A stretch of DNA of 64,000 bases from contig RPGQ01000037.1 of NCBI GenBank assembly GCA_004193595.1, forward strand, positions 178,827-242,826, written 5' to 3'. This stretch comes from Desulfobacteraceae bacterium Eth-SRB2 (GTDB lineage Bacteria; Desulfobacterota; Desulfobacteria; Desulfobacterales; UBA11574). Below, piece after piece: positions 26,868 to 37,363 of this stretch. The notes beneath the pieces were generated by a model. It worked only from the letters and a program-made list of their open reading frames with translations, ran no database searches and was not told the DNA's origin. The translations under genes and the position numbers were made by a program. The first letter of the stretch is position 1. Each line of letters starts with the position of its first letter.

Positions 26868-27381
26868 AAACGGTGATATTATAACATCCGCCGTAACTAA
26901 CCTGGATTTGCACGATATATCAAGGGCTGCAAAAACATACGGGGTACGGTCATTTTATGTGATAACACCCCTTGAGGATCAGAAAGCGCTAGTTAAAAAA
27001 ATTGTTTGGCACTGGGTAGAAGGAACAGGATCAACATATAATCCGAAACGTCGAGAAGCCCTGGAACTGATCATAATAAAAAATTCCCTGGATGAGGTAA
27101 AAGACCATATCCATAAAAACGAAGGATATTCTCCGAAAACGGTGGTTACCAGTGCCAGACACCGCCCGGGCAACTTAAGCTTCGGCAAGTTTCGGAAAAT
27201 GCTGAAACATGGCAATCTTTTCCTGTTGATATTTGGTACAGCCTGGGGATTGCCGGAAAAATTCGTTGCAGAGGCAGATTACTTGCTGAATCCGGTTATT
27301 GGCAATACAGATTACAACCACCTTTCAGTCCGGTCTGCCGCCGCCATTATTTTGGACAGGCTGTTTGGGAGAAAGGAATAA
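26821..27381 (+). CDS. SPOUT-type RNA methyltransferase (RNA_Me_trans, COG4752)
   Basis: The 186-residue protein starts with NLYVALTHYPVVNKNGDIIT and ends with FGTAWGLPEKFVAEADYLLN, a variant of the S-adenosylmethionine knot, and the SVRSAAAIILDRL helix. This matches a small conserved SpoU/TrmD-superfamily methyltransferase often placed between trmD and rplS in Desulfobacterota and other anaerobes; the target is not known. I chose ATG 26821 over an in-frame ATG at 26806. It starts inside trmD, so its translation is probably coupled. Confidence 0.85.
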   Translation: MTNLYVALTHYPVVNKNGDIITSAVTNLDLHDISRAAKTYGVRSFYVITPLEDQKALVKKIVWHWVEGTGSTYNPKRREALELIIIKNSLDEVKDHIHKNEGYSPKTVVTSARHRPGNLSFGKFRKMLKHGNLFLLIFGTAWGLPEKFVAEADYLLNPVIGNTDYNHLSVRSAAAIILDRLFGRKE

Positions 27382-27424
27382 AATTGCGAAGATATTTAAA
27401 GCGGTACTTAAAAAAAGAAAAAGT

Positions 27425-27455
27425 CCTATACAATCAAGTAAAAATACTGTATAGG
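27425..27455. other. Hairpin in the leader of rplS
   Basis: The arms CCTATACA (27425-27432) and TGTATAGG (27448-27455) pair perfectly around a 15-nt loop. The tail is not a strong T-tract. It lies between the methyltransferase gene and rplS and could be a ribosomal-protein leader structure or an mRNA-processing site. Confidence 0.5.
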
Positions 27456-27570
27456 CGCTTCTTTAAACTGTTTTGACAATTTTTTTGTCCATTTTAGGTT
27501 AAACCTGAATTTATTAAAATCATTAGATTAATTCAATATGTTTTTGGCTTGTCCAAGATAGGTGATTATT

Positions 27571-27918
27571 ATGGAAACAATAAGACAGTTAGAAAGAGAG
27601 ATGATGCGGCTGGATATCCCTGCTTTTGCCGCTGGCGATACCGTAAAAGTATATGTCAAAATTAAGGAAGGTGAAAAAGAGCGCATTCAGGTGTTTCAGG
27701 GCGTAGTGATCAGCAAACGTAGAAGCGGGATCGACGCTACGTTTACCGTCAGGAAGGTTTCTTACGGGATAGGGGTTGAGCGTATATTCCCGCTATATTC
27801 TCCTGTCATCGACAAAATTGAAGTCATTGCTCGCGGACGGGTACGCCGTTCGAAAATCTATTACCTGCGTAAGCTGAGGGGTAAGGCGGCAAGGATAAAA
27901 GAACGTCGCATAAACTAA
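27571..27918 (+). CDS. rplS: 50S ribosomal protein L19
   Basis: The 115-residue product shows the L19 pattern: [55 protein letters not shown] and ending with the KSKIYYLR-type tail (here [20 protein letters not shown]). I chose ATG 27571 ([10 protein letters not shown]) rather than one at 27562. It lies 189 bp after the preceding gene, with its own leader hairpin, and before rnhB. Confidence 0.96.
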   Translation: METIRQLEREMMRLDIPAFAAGDTVKVYVKIKEGEKERIQVFQGVVISKRRSGIDATFTVRKVSYGIGVERIFPLYSPVIDKIEVIARGRVRRSKIYYLRKLRGKAARIKERRIN

Positions 27919-27989
27919 GATACCTTATCATTAAACAGATGAGATGTAATGAAGCCGGATGACTCACATCCTATTTAACATGTGATTTC

Positions 27990-28619
27990 ATGGGACCAGA
28001 CCTGTGGGTGTTCGAAAAAAAAGCCATTAAAAAAGGCTTTTTAAAAATTGCAGGCATTGATGAGGCCGGTCGGGGACCGCTGGCCGGCCCGGTTGTTTCT
28101 GCAGCCGTTGTGCTTCCCTCTTCTTTTCAGGTCCCCGGCGTATACGACTCAAAGAAATTAACACCAAAAAAACGGAATTATTTTTACGAAAAAATTTACG
28201 AGCTTGCCGTTTCCATCGGAATAGGAATCGTTGACCCACCGGAAATAGATCGCATTAATATCCTTCAAGCATCCCTCATGTCTATGGCCATGGCGGCTGA
28301 AAATCTTGCCCCTCAACCGGATTGTCTGCTTATCGACGGTATTTTTACGGTTTCGTCAGCCCTGCCACAGGAGGCGATACCCAAAGGTGACGGGTTAAGC
28401 ATTTCCATTGCCGCTGCATCTATCGTTGCCAAGGTTACTCGCGACCGGTTGATGGAAAGGTACCACCAGTATTATCCGCAATTTGGATTTTCCAGACACA
28501 AAGGATACCCAACCAAAGCCCACAAAGCAGCGATCAGAAAATACGGTTGCTGCCCCATCCACAGACGAAGCTTTAAGGGGGTAAAAGAATATCTTAGTTT
28601 ATCAGACGACAGAGATTAA
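27990..28619 (+). CDS. rnhB: Ribonuclease HII
   Basis: The 209-residue enzyme removes ribonucleotides and RNA from RNA-DNA hybrids. It has the catalytic start IAGIDEAGRGPLAGPVVSAA (D-E-A-G-R-G), a later aspartate in PDCLLIDG, SIAAASIVAKVTRDRLM and the GFSRHKGYPTKAH tail motif. It follows rplS as in many Desulfobacterota and appears to end the housekeeping cluster. Confidence 0.95.
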   Translation: MGPDLWVFEKKAIKKGFLKIAGIDEAGRGPLAGPVVSAAVVLPSSFQVPGVYDSKKLTPKKRNYFYEKIYELAVSIGIGIVDPPEIDRINILQASLMSMAMAAENLAPQPDCLLIDGIFTVSSALPQEAIPKGDGLSISIAAASIVAKVTRDRLMERYHQYYPQFGFSRHKGYPTKAHKAAIRKYGCCPIHRRSFKGVKEYLSLSDDRD

Positions 28620-28743
28620 TTCTGAATATCCGCTATCATATACCCATTGTTTTGCTGTGGCCTGTGCCATAGCACATGACACTACTACTATTACCGAAGA
28701 TCCCGAATTCCTTACAACTTATTAAATAGACAGGTAAAAATTC

Positions 28744-28876
28744 TTGACTAACCAGCTGTTTTCAATTAATTATCTCTAAGTTTTTAGAAATATTGGTTCT
28801 AACCTTTATAGGAGGAAACCATGAATTGATCATATCAGAACCCCATCTCTCAGAAAGAGAGGTAGGGTTTTTTAAT
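28744..28876 (+). ncRNA. Possible attenuated leader or small RNA before the restriction operon
   Basis: A candidate promoter (TTGACT at 28744-28749, AATTAT at 28768-28773, 18 nt apart) is followed by a GGAGG site at 28811-28815 and a two-codon frame ATG-AAT-TGA at 28821-28829. It ends in the strong terminator at 28839-28873. The predicted transcript is about 100 nt. It is either a small RNA or a leader controlling hsdM, or the terminator simply closes the rnhB transcript. Confidence 0.4.
28839..28873 (+). terminator. Intrinsic terminator upstream of the restriction operon
   Basis: A 13-bp stem runs from AACCCCATCTCTC to GAGAGGTAGGGTT, with one mismatch and one wobble, around an AGAAA loop, followed by six T. 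It lies 220 bp after rnhB and 88 bp before hsdM. Confidence 0.85.
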
Positions 28877-28960
28877 TATAAAGACTAACCTCCCACCTAT
28901 TGAAATAACTATTGAATCTGAGGTCAGACTTTGAATCCTCCGGATAATAAAAGGTGAGTA

Positions 28961-30508
28961 ATGAACAAGACCAACAATGGTGCCAATCTTGGATTTGAGA
29001 ATCAGCTTTGGGCTGCCGCAGATAAAATGCGTGGTCATATGGATGCATCCGAATACAAACATGTCGTTCTCGGCCTCATTTTCTTAAAATATATCTCAGA
29101 TGCTTTCCAAGCCAAATACATAGAGCTGGAAGCAACAAAAGAGAGCGAATATACCGACCCTGAGGACTGCGATGAATATGCTGCCGCCAACATTTTCTGG
29201 GTTCCAAAAGAAGCCCGCTGGGAAAAGCTGCTTGCCGGGGCCAAGCAGCCGGATATCGGCAAGTTCATTGATAACGCCATGGTGGCCATCGAAAAGGAGA
29301 ACCCGACCCTTAAAGGCGTTTTGCCCAAAGATTACGCTCGCCCCACTCTTGATAAGCACCGTCTTGGGGAACTTCTCGATATCATCGGCAAGATCGGTCT
29401 TGGTGATAAAGCGGCTCAATCAAAGGATATTCTTGGCCGGGTGTACGAATATTTCCTTGGCCGTTTTGCCGCGGCCGAAGGAAAGGGCGGGGGAGAATTT
29501 TACACGCCTCAGTGTGTCGTAAAGCTCTTGGTGCGGATGATCGAACCTTTTAAGGGTAGAGTGTATGATCCCTGTTGTGGTTCCGGGGGCATGTTTATAC
29601 AAAGCAGACGGTTTGTGGAAGAACATAACGGAAAGCTCGGAGATATTGCTGTCTATGGTCAGGAATCCAACCCCACGACATGGAGGCTGGCCATGATGAA
29701 TCTGGCTATCCGCGGGATCGATGCCAATCTCGGTGGTCGGAATGCCGACAGTTTTCATAACGACCTGCACAAGGATTTGAGGGCTGACTTTCTGCTTGCC
29801 AATCCTCCTTTTAACATGAGCGACTGGGGCGGGCAAAGACTCAAAGATGACGCCCGATGGAAATACGGAAAACCGCCGGCAAATAATGCCAATTATGCCT
29901 GGATTCAGCACTTTATCTACCACCTTGCGCCAAACGGAGTTGCGGGCTTTGTCATGGCCAACGGGTCCATGTCAACCAATACCGCCAGCGAGGGAAAGAT
30001 ACGCCGAAACATCATCGAAGCGGATTTGGTCGACTGCATGATCGCCCTGCCCGGTCAGCTTTTTTACACGACGCAAATACCGGTCTGTCTGTGGTTTGTG
30101 GCCCGCAACAAAAGAAACGGCAAATTTCGCAAACGAAGCGGCCAGACACTCTTTATCGACGCCCGCCAGATGGGTTCTCTTATCGACCGTACGCACCGCG
30201 ACTTTTCAGATGAGGAAATCGATACGATTACCGGGACTTATTATGCCTGGCGGGGCGAAAAAGATGCCGGCGAGTACCAGGATGTGCCGGGTTTTTGCAT
30301 GAGCGCCTTCATTGAAAAAATAAGGGAGCACGGCTACGTGCTTACTCCGGGCCGGTATGTTGGCGCGGCCGAGGTTGAAGACGACGGTATTCCCTTTGAG
30401 GAAAAGATGACTGACTTCACCGCTCAGCTTTACGAACAGTTCGCCAAGGCCGATCAACTTGAGGCCGTCATCAAGAAGAATCTGGAGGTTCTCGGGTATG
30501 GAAAGTAA
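28961..30508 (+). CDS. hsdM: Type I restriction-modification DNA methyltransferase subunit
   Basis: The 515-residue protein methylates adenine at the sites chosen by HsdS. It has the N-terminal helical domain ([20 protein letters not shown]), S-adenosylmethionine motif [12 protein letters not shown] and catalytic NPPF in the [12 protein letters not shown] segment. An AAAGGTGAG site precedes the ATG. It is the first gene of a five-gene operon, overlapping the next by 11 bp. Type I subunits assemble as M2S for methylation and R2M2S for restriction. Confidence 0.95.
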   Translation: MNKTNNGANLGFENQLWAAADKMRGHMDASEYKHVVLGLIFLKYISDAFQAKYIELEATKESEYTDPEDCDEYAAANIFWVPKEARWEKLLAGAKQPDIGKFIDNAMVAIEKENPTLKGVLPKDYARPTLDKHRLGELLDIIGKIGLGDKAAQSKDILGRVYEYFLGRFAAAEGKGGGEFYTPQCVVKLLVRMIEPFKGRVYDPCCGSGGMFIQSRRFVEEHNGKLGDIAVYGQESNPTTWRLAMMNLAIRGIDANLGGRNADSFHNDLHKDLRADFLLANPPFNMSDWGGQRLKDDARWKYGKPPANNANYAWIQHFIYHLAPNGVAGFVMANGSMSTNTASEGKIRRNIIEADLVDCMIALPGQLFYTTQIPVCLWFVARNKRNGKFRKRSGQTLFIDARQMGSLIDRTHRDFSDEEIDTITGTYYAWRGEKDAGEYQDVPGFCMSAFIEKIREHGYVLTPGRYVGAAEVEDDGIPFEEKMTDFTAQLYEQFAKADQLEAVIKKNLEVLGYGK

Positions 30509-31607
30509 GCCCCATACACTTTACGGCCAAATTAGAGAACTGATCCTTTCGGCCAGAAAGGCGGTTTCACACAGCGTAGATTCGATACAGGTTCTCACCA
30601 ATTTTGAAACCGGACGATTGATTGTGGAATATGAGCAGAAGGGAGTTGAGCGGGCGGAGTATGGAAAACAAACACTCAAAGAACTCTCCAGGAAACTTAG
30701 TAACGAATTCGGCAGAGGCTATTCCCTGACCAACCTGAAACTCATGCGGCAGTTCTACATTATGTATAAGACACGGATTGGTCAGACAACGTCCGGCCAA
30801 TTGCCGCCCCTCTTAAAAGGTCAGACAGTGTCTGACCTTTTGCCGGCACAAGGCAAAATTGAAATAGCAAGGATTGTATCAGCGAAATTTACTCTGAGCT
30901 GGTCGCACTATGTGTTTCTCATGGCTGTTGATAATGTAAAGGAACGCAGCTTTTATGAAATCGAGGCTGCACAGCAGAACTGGTCCATTCGGGAACTCAA
31001 ACGGCAGTTCAATTCCGGACTCTATGAACGGCTGGCCTTGAGTCGTGACAAGGAAGGGATCCGGGAACTGGCACAGGAAGGTCAAATTGTTTCAAAGCCC
31101 AAAGATCTGCTTAAAGACCCCTATGTTCTGGAATTTCTGGGTCTGAATGAAAAAGCCAAGTATTCCGAAAGCGACTTTGAAACCGCTATTATCAATAAGC
31201 TGGAGCATTTTCTGCTGGAACTGGGCAAGGGCTTCCTGTTCGAAGCCCGGCAGAAACGCTTTACCTTCGATGAAGATCATTTTTTTATCGATCTGGTTTT
31301 TTTCAATCGCCTGTTGCGCTGCTATGTGCTGATTGATCTTAAAATAGGCAAGCTTACCCACCAGGATCTCGGCCAGATGCAAATGTATGTCAATTACTTC
31401 GACCGTTATGTAAAGCTAAACCATGAAAACCCGACCGTCGGTATTATTCTTTGCAAGAAAAAACATGACGCCCTGGTGGAAATTACACTTCCCAAAGACG
31501 CCAATATCCACGCCTCGGAATATCAGCTTTATTTACCGTCCAAAGAAGAGTTGAAGCAGAAATTGATGGACTGGGCGGAGGAAACGGAGGTGAATGATGG
31601 GGAGTGA
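30498..31607 (+). CDS. DUF1016 / YhcG-type PDDEXK nuclease-fold protein
   Basis: The 369-residue product starts at ATG 30498, inside the end of hsdM. Its N-terminal part ([18 protein letters not shown], then [15 protein letters not shown] and [10 protein letters not shown]) and C-terminal PD-(D/E)XK-like region ([20 protein letters not shown], then LIDLKIGK) match the DUF1016 family. A short variable segment between them (QTTSGQ and QTVSDL) contains a perfect DNA palindrome at 30815-30841. DUF1016 genes are frequent inside type I restriction operons; the function is unproven, possibly nuclease or assembly factor. It overlaps hsdS by 11 bp. Confidence 0.9.
   Translation: MESKPHTLYGQIRELILSARKAVSHSVDSIQVLTNFETGRLIVEYEQKGVERAEYGKQTLKELSRKLSNEFGRGYSLTNLKLMRQFYIMYKTRIGQTTSGQLPPLLKGQTVSDLLPAQGKIEIARIVSAKFTLSWSHYVFLMAVDNVKERSFYEIEAAQQNWSIRELKRQFNSGLYERLALSRDKEGIRELAQEGQIVSKPKDLLKDPYVLEFLGLNEKAKYSESDFETAIINKLEHFLLELGKGFLFEARQKRFTFDEDHFFIDLVFFNRLLRCYVLIDLKIGKLTHQDLGQMQMYVNYFDRYVKLNHENPTVGIILCKKKHDALVEITLPKDANIHASEYQLYLPSKEELKQKLMDWAEETEVNDGE
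30815..30841. repeat. Perfect 13-bp-arm palindrome inside the DUF1016 gene
   Basis: AAAAGGTCAGACA (30815-30827) and TGTCTGACCTTTT pair perfectly around a single G. A weaker related unit, starting with GGTCAGACAACGTCCGGCC, precedes it at about 30780-30800. Both are in frame and encode the variable QTxS linker of the protein. Confidence 0.85.
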
Positions 31608-32835
31608 GTGGCAGCCCACCAAACTGGGAAAAGTTATAGCGGTCAACCCATCTCGGCCCCTATCTAAGGGAACCTACTCAGTATATATATCGATGCAACA
31701 AGTTGAGACCGCGAATCGAACAATAAATGAAATCAACCACCGGAAATTCAAAGGTTCGGGGTTTCGTTTTCAGAATGGCGATACACTCCTTGCACGTATC
31801 ACCCCATGCCTTGAAAACGGAAAAACAGCCTTTGTGGATTTTCTCGAAGAAGATGAGGTAGCTCACGGTTCTACAGAGTTCATCGTGCTGTCAGGTGTTG
31901 AAGACATTTCAGATAATCTTTTCGTTTACTATCTCGCCCGTTCGCCGGAATTTCGTGATTTTGCGATTGTTCGTATGGAGGGTTCATCTGGCCGCCAGCG
32001 GGTGCCTGCGCCAACGCTGAAGAATTACAAGTTCGCTTGCCCTCCCTACGACGAACAATGCGCCATCGCCCACATCCTCGGTTCGCTGGACGACAAGATC
32101 GAGTTAAACCGGCAGATGAACGAAACCCTGGAGGCCATGGCCCAGGCCATCTTCAAAAGCTGGTTTGCGGACTTTGATCCTGTCCGCGCCAAGGCCGAAG
32201 GGCGAGATCCAGGCCTGCCCAAAGAAATTGCCGATTTGTTTCCCGACAGCTTTGAAAATTCAGAATTAGGTAAGATTCCAGAGGGCTGGAATGTTAACGG
32301 ACTCGGCAAGTTGATTGACCTTGCCTATGGAAAGGCTCTCAAGGCTTCTAAAAGAATAACGGGTGAAGTGCCCGTTTATGGATCCAATGGTCCAGTTGGA
32401 TTCCACAATGAAGCTTTTGTTAATGGCCCTGGAATTGTAGTTGGGAGAAAAGGAAATCCAGGAACGGTTACATGGTCTTCGAGTGACTTTTACCCAATTG
32501 ATACAACTTTTTACGTCATCCTAAAAAAGCACGTTAATAGTCTATTCTATATGTTCTATGCATTAAAAGCTCAAAACTTGCCAAGTTTGAGTGCAGATTC
32601 TGCCGTACCAGGTCTAAATAGAAATTTAGCGTATATGAATCAGGTTTTAGTGCCACATAAAAAGATCCTGACAGCCTTTGACAAACACGTACCATACTTA
32701 TTTGCAAGGATGGAAACTAACGACAAGGAATCCCTTACACTTTCCATCCTACGCGACACGCTACTTCCAAAACTCATTTCAGGCGAACTGTGCGTGCCCG
32801 ATGCGGAAAAATTCATCAAGGAGGCCGGTTTATGA
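31597..32835 (+). CDS. hsdS: Type I restriction-modification specificity subunit
   Basis: The 412-residue protein has two target-recognition halves, each followed by a conserved helical region: PPYDEQCAIAHILGSLDDKI with LNRQMNETLEAMAQAIFKSW, and a second ending in LRDTLLPKLISGELCVP. I chose the second of two adjacent ATGs, 6 nt after GGAGG. It determines which bipartite DNA site the methyltransferase and nuclease recognise. The gene overlaps its upstream neighbour, and the following start overlaps its stop (ATGA). Confidence 0.93.
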   Translation: MGSEWQPTKLGKVIAVNPSRPLSKGTYSVYISMQQVETANRTINEINHRKFKGSGFRFQNGDTLLARITPCLENGKTAFVDFLEEDEVAHGSTEFIVLSGVEDISDNLFVYYLARSPEFRDFAIVRMEGSSGRQRVPAPTLKNYKFACPPYDEQCAIAHILGSLDDKIELNRQMNETLEAMAQAIFKSWFADFDPVRAKAEGRDPGLPKEIADLFPDSFENSELGKIPEGWNVNGLGKLIDLAYGKALKASKRITGEVPVYGSNGPVGFHNEAFVNGPGIVVGRKGNPGTVTWSSSDFYPIDTTFYVILKKHVNSLFYMFYALKAQNLPSLSADSAVPGLNRNLAYMNQVLVPHKKILTAFDKHVPYLFARMETNDKESLTLSILRDTLLPKLISGELCVPDAEKFIKEAGL

Positions 32836-33500
32836 GTGTTTTAAAGCCATGGGCGCTAGGCCCCTTTGAACTCATTGTGCATGCCGAGATGCATCGGCGT
32901 GACGGTGAAGACTTTGATCGCCGCATGTCACTCATCAGTTTTGACAATTCCATCGAAGTTTCGATCACAACGTATCTCACCTTAAATCCAATTCAGAGGA
33001 ACGGTGTCCAATACCCACGAGAAGATGTATCAAGATGGTTGAAAAACTATCATACAAAATTTGACTTCTTTATGGCTGAATTGCAGCGGCGCGCTCTGCC
33101 TGAAGAAATCGAGAAAAGCGAAATTATTTGGTATCACGACCACCGCAATGAGCAGTATCACGGCGGTGCGCGGGGTATTCCAGAGTCTCGCGTGCTTGAT
33201 GAGATCAAAAAAGCAGCGCTTTGGGTCTTCTCTGTTTTATTTGATGTGCAGGATATAGAGCAAATTCTTAATGATCATATTGAACAACGGCTTCTTGATG
33301 AGGGGAGCTGGCGCGAACGAGACGCAGAATTGGACCGTTTAATTGATGCAGAACATGGTGTTGTGGATATAGCCGGAAGGCCTTACTACACCAGCGAAAC
33401 GCTGTTTGCCATCGACCCGGCAGCCTACCGTGAGGTTGGTGGTGAACTTCAAAGTGAAGATGAACCTCCTGAGAATGGTGATACGGAGGATGCCGAATGA
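32832..33500 (+). CDS. Putative HEPN-type protein in the restriction operon
   Basis: The 222-residue protein starts within the hsdS stop codon (ATGA) and ends in the hsdR start (ATGA), so all three are translationally coupled. It carries [10 protein letters not shown] with Arg105, Asn106 and His110, matching the R-x4-H motif of HEPN ribonuclease domains. The helical surroundings ([20 protein letters not shown] and [16 protein letters not shown]) agree with a HEPN fold. The C-terminus is acidic ([16 protein letters not shown]). I infer a role as an accessory antiviral or abortive-infection ribonuclease, or as a regulator of restriction; no family name is certain. Confidence 0.7.
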   Translation: MSVLKPWALGPFELIVHAEMHRRDGEDFDRRMSLISFDNSIEVSITTYLTLNPIQRNGVQYPREDVSRWLKNYHTKFDFFMAELQRRALPEEIEKSEIIWYHDHRNEQYHGGARGIPESRVLDEIKKAALWVFSVLFDVQDIEQILNDHIEQRLLDEGSWRERDAELDRLIDAEHGVVDIAGRPYYTSETLFAIDPAAYREVGGELQSEDEPPENGDTEDAE

Positions 33501-36500
33501 GCATTTATGCAAAAATTTCCGAGTCAGTTGTTGAAGAAACCGTTTTGGCTTGGTTTGAGACACTTGGTTACGCTGTAGAATCCGGCCCGGCCATCAGTCC
33601 CGGCGAACTGGGAGCAGAGCGGGAAGAGTATAATCAAGTGGTACTCGAAGGGCGTCTCAGAAGAGCCTTGGCGGATATCAACCCGAATATTCCGTCGGAT
33701 GCCATTGACGAAGCGGTTCGAAAGGTAACCCGAACTGAAAGCCCCAGTCTGGTTGAAAACAACCGGCGATTTCACCGCATGCTGACCGATGGCGTGGATG
33801 TATCCTACAGGGATAACGGCCGAGTCGTACATGATAAGGCGTGGCTGCTCGATTTGAATGATACGGAGAATAATAACTGGCTGGCGGCAAATCAATTTAC
33901 CGTTGTTGAGAACAAGGTGAACCGCCGGCCTGATATTATCGTGTTTGTCAACGGTCTTCCCCTGGCGGTTATTGAACTCAAAAACCCGGCGGACGAAAAG
34001 GCAACCATCCACCAGGCATATAACCAGTTTCAAACTTACAAAGGAGACATTCCAACACTATTTGGTTACAATGAACTGTTGATCATTTCAGACGGTCTTG
34101 AGGCCCGGATGGGTACACTCACCAGCGGGTGGGATCGTTTCATGCCCTGGCGAACCGTTGACGGCAAACAGATTGCGCCAAAGGGCTCTGTTGAGCTTGA
34201 GGTTCTCTTGAGGGGGGTCTTTGACAAACGGCGGTTTCTTGATCTGATCTTGAATTTTGTTGTCTTTGAAGACGACGGTTCTATAATCATGAAAAAGGCG
34301 GCGGCCTATCACCAGTTTCATGCCGTTAATAAAGCGGTAGACTGCGCATTGTCGGCCTGCGGCATTAAGGCAGAATCCAAACAACTATATGCGCGATTTC
34401 CCGCCATGGATGCGCACAACCCTTTTGAGATAAAAGAACTTATCGAACCCTATGGTCGGGATACGGATCATTTTGGGGGAAGGCGTATCGGAGTGATCTG
34501 GCATACCCAGGGTAGTGGCAAAAGCCTTTCCATGGCATTTTTCGCCGGCAAAGTTATTCGGCATCCGGCCACGGAAAATCCGACGTTAGTTGTGATTACA
34601 GACAGAAATGATCTGGACGATCAGCTTTTCGGGACCTTTTCGGGCTGCAAGGATCTTTTGCGCCAGACCCCTGTGCAGGCGGAAAATCGGGAACATCTGC
34701 GGGAACTCTTACAGGTTGCTGCCGGCGGCGTGGTATTTACAACGATTCAGAAATTCATGCCGGACATCAAAGGCGAACAGTATCCTGAGTTGTCACCGCG
34801 GCGGAATATTGTGGTTATTGCCGATGAAGCACATCGGAGCCAGTATGACTTTATTGACGGTTTTGCCCGCCACCTGCATGATGCTTTGCCGAAGGCATCA
34901 TTCATAGGCTTCACCGCCACGCCGATAGAGAGCACCGATAGGAGTACGCCCGCTGTATTCGGAAACTATATTGACAAATACGATATTCTCCAATCTGTTG
35001 AAGACAGAGCCACGGTCCGGATTTACTATGAAGGTCGTCTGGCGAAAATCGAGCTGCGTGAAGAGGAAAGGCCGAAGATCGATCCGGAGTTTGAAGAAAT
35101 TACCGAAGGGGAGGAAGAAACTCAAAAACAGCGTCTTCGCACCAAGTGGGCAGCGCTTGAGGCCATGGTGGGTACCCATAAACGGATTGGCCTTGTTGCT
35201 GAAGATTTGGTGAAACACTTTGAGAATCGGCTGGCGGTGATGGATGGAAAAGCCATGATCGTGTGCATGAGTCGCCGCATTTGCGTGGATATGTACAGCG
35301 CGATTACCGAGCTCCGCCCGGAATGGCACCACGATAATGACGATAAAGGTATGATCAAAATCGTCATGTCCGGTGCGGCATCCGACAAAGTGGGATGGCA
35401 GCCCCATATCCGTAACAAGACGCGCCGGGAAGCTCTGGCCAAGCGATTTAAAGATTCCAGGGAGCCTTTCAAAATAGTGATTGTACGAGATATGTGGCTT
35501 ACCGGCTTTGACTGTCCCTCGCTTCATACCATGTATGTGGACAAACCCATGCGAGGTCATGGCCTGATGCAGGCCATTGCACGGGTCAACCGTGTTTTCA
35601 AGGACAAGCCCGGCGGCCTGGTAGTGGATTATTTAGGGCTTGCCGACCAGCTCAAACGTGCACTGGCGGACTACACTGAGGCCGGCGGAAGAGGCAAGGC
35701 AACCGTCGATCAAGATGAAGCTGTGGCCGTTATGTTGGAGAAGTATGAGATTGTAGTCTCCATGTTCCACGGGTTTAAGTATGCTCCGTTACTCTCTGCC
35801 CAACCGGCCGAGCGAATGGCCGGAATTGCCGCAGCCATGGAGCATATCTTGACCCTGGAAGATGGAAAGAGAAGATATCTTGAATCTGTAACCGCCTTGT
35901 CAAAGGCTTTTGCTTTGGCTGTACCCCGTGAGGAAGCAATCAAAATCCGCGATCATGTCGGTTTTTTCCAGGAAATCAGAAGCGGTTTAGCTAAAGCCAC
36001 CGTTGAGGGGGCCGCCAAAACACCCGATGAGTTGGACACGGCGATTCGGCAGCTTGTGTCCCGTGCGGTGGCCCCGGATGGGGTCGTGGACATATTCGCA
36101 TCGGCAGGGCTCAAAAAGCCGGATATATCCATACTGTCGACTGATTTCCTTCAAGAGGTCCGGCAGTTGCCCCACAAGAATCTCGCTGTTGAATTACTGC
36201 GAAAGCTGCTGAATGACGAAATAAAGATACGCTCAAAGAAGAACGTTGTTCAAGCAAAATCTTTTGCCGAAATGCTGGAGAAATCGATAAGAAAGTATCA
36301 GAACCGGATGATTGAGGCGGCTCAAGTTATTGAGGAATTAATAGCCTTAGCCAGGGAAATGCAAGATGCCCGCAAGCGCGGAGAAAAACTGGGTCTGACA
36401 GAAGATGAAATTGCCTTCTACGATGCATTAGGGATTAACGACAGCGCTGTGCAGGTTTTGGGCGACAAAACCCTTAAGACTATTGCCCATGAATTGGTGA

Positions 36501-36679
36501 AAGCTGTTCGCAAAAGTGTGACCATCGATTGGACCGTTCGAGAAAATGCGCGGGCTCAGATTCGCGTAATCGTAAAGCGTATCCTGCGTAAATACGGCTA
36601 TCCGCCTGATAAGCAAGAAAAGGCTACCCAGACGGTTCTGGAACAGGCAGAGGTGCTTTGTAAGGAATGGGCTGTTTAA
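33497..36679 (+). CDS. hsdR: Type I restriction endonuclease/translocase subunit
   Basis: The 1060-residue protein cuts unmodified DNA after ATP-driven translocation. The N-terminal nuclease site reads [21 protein letters not shown] (PD...ExK type). The SF2 motor shows Walker [28 protein letters not shown] and, late in the motor, [20 protein letters not shown] and [10 protein letters not shown]. The C-terminal part is helical. It starts at ATG 33497, overlapping the preceding stop. It is the last gene of the operon; a short AACGCTT/AAGCGTT stem at about 36689-36711 follows. Confidence 0.96.
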   Translation: MSIYAKISESVVEETVLAWFETLGYAVESGPAISPGELGAEREEYNQVVLEGRLRRALADINPNIPSDAIDEAVRKVTRTESPSLVENNRRFHRMLTDGVDVSYRDNGRVVHDKAWLLDLNDTENNNWLAANQFTVVENKVNRRPDIIVFVNGLPLAVIELKNPADEKATIHQAYNQFQTYKGDIPTLFGYNELLIISDGLEARMGTLTSGWDRFMPWRTVDGKQIAPKGSVELEVLLRGVFDKRRFLDLILNFVVFEDDGSIIMKKAAAYHQFHAVNKAVDCALSACGIKAESKQLYARFPAMDAHNPFEIKELIEPYGRDTDHFGGRRIGVIWHTQGSGKSLSMAFFAGKVIRHPATENPTLVVITDRNDLDDQLFGTFSGCKDLLRQTPVQAENREHLRELLQVAAGGVVFTTIQKFMPDIKGEQYPELSPRRNIVVIADEAHRSQYDFIDGFARHLHDALPKASFIGFTATPIESTDRSTPAVFGNYIDKYDILQSVEDRATVRIYYEGRLAKIELREEERPKIDPEFEEITEGEEETQKQRLRTKWAALEAMVGTHKRIGLVAEDLVKHFENRLAVMDGKAMIVCMSRRICVDMYSAITELRPEWHHDNDDKGMIKIVMSGAASDKVGWQPHIRNKTRREALAKRFKDSREPFKIVIVRDMWLTGFDCPSLHTMYVDKPMRGHGLMQAIARVNRVFKDKPGGLVVDYLGLADQLKRALADYTEAGGRGKATVDQDEAVAVMLEKYEIVVSMFHGFKYAPLLSAQPAERMAGIAAAMEHILTLEDGKRRYLESVTALSKAFALAVPREEAIKIRDHVGFFQEIRSGLAKATVEGAAKTPDELDTAIRQLVSRAVAPDGVVDIFASAGLKKPDISILSTDFLQEVRQLPHKNLAVELLRKLLNDEIKIRSKKNVVQAKSFAEMLEKSIRKYQNRMIEAAQVIEELIALAREMQDARKRGEKLGLTEDEIAFYDALGINDSAVQVLGDKTLKTIAHELVKAVRKSVTIDWTVRENARAQIRVIVKRILRKYGYPPDKQEKATQTVLEQAEVLCKEWAV

Positions 36680-36903
36680 TTTAAATACGCAACGCTTTTG
36701 GCAGCAAGCGTTTGGTTAAAGGATAACAGAGAAAATCGGTATTTGGGCAAAGGAACGCAAGGTTGTTATCGAAACGAAAGGGTTCTATCCTTGCAGAAAA
36801 TGGGCCGTGTTAAAATTATGAATGTTCTGCGCGATGTTCCGATAATGGTCAATAATCGTATATAGAACCAGGTTTGTATTTAAAATATTTCAGGAGAATG
36901 TTC

Positions 36904-37341
36904 ATGGTTATCAATTTTACTCCCATTGGAACGGTACACACCGCTGCCCGCAAGTTGCCACGACATTGGAGCGTTTCCCATGTGGAGGGTACGCTGGAAA
37001 TCTTGCCCGAGTATACCGAGGGTCTTTCGGATATCAGTGCCGGCCGGCGAATTGTGGTGCTGTTCCATTTTCACAAAAGTTCGCTTTTTACACCCGAATT
37101 GCTAAAGCAGACACCGCCCCACCGGGATAGGGCTCTGGGCGTGTTCAGCATTTGCTCACCCCGGCGACCCAACGCTATCGGCCTTTCGGTACTGGAGGTC
37201 ATATCAAAGGACGGCAACCGGATTCGGGTGCGGGGTTTGGATATGATCGACGGTACGCCCATTTTGGACATCAAGCCGCACATCGAGGATCAGCATAGCT
37301 GTCCAAGCTACCCGGGACCTCGCCGTGAGGAAACACCGTGA
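36904..37341 (+). CDS. TrmO/TsaA-family S-adenosylmethionine-dependent protein
   Basis: The 145-residue product starts at ATG 36904, 7 nt after AGGAG. It has the TsaA/YaeB/UPF0066 pattern: PIGTVHTAARKLP, RIVVLFHFHKSS, LGVFSICSPRRPNAIGLSVL and MIDGTPILDIKPHIED. E. coli TrmO of this family N6-methylates t6A in tRNA-Thr; shorter members like this may have other targets. It is followed directly by the methyltransferase gene. Confidence 0.88.
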   Translation: MVINFTPIGTVHTAARKLPRHWSVSHVEGTLEILPEYTEGLSDISAGRRIVVLFHFHKSSLFTPELLKQTPPHRDRALGVFSICSPRRPNAIGLSVLEVISKDGNRIRVRGLDMIDGTPILDIKPHIEDQHSCPSYPGPRREETP

Positions 37342-37363
37342 GGGAGGGAAATTTTTTGCAACC

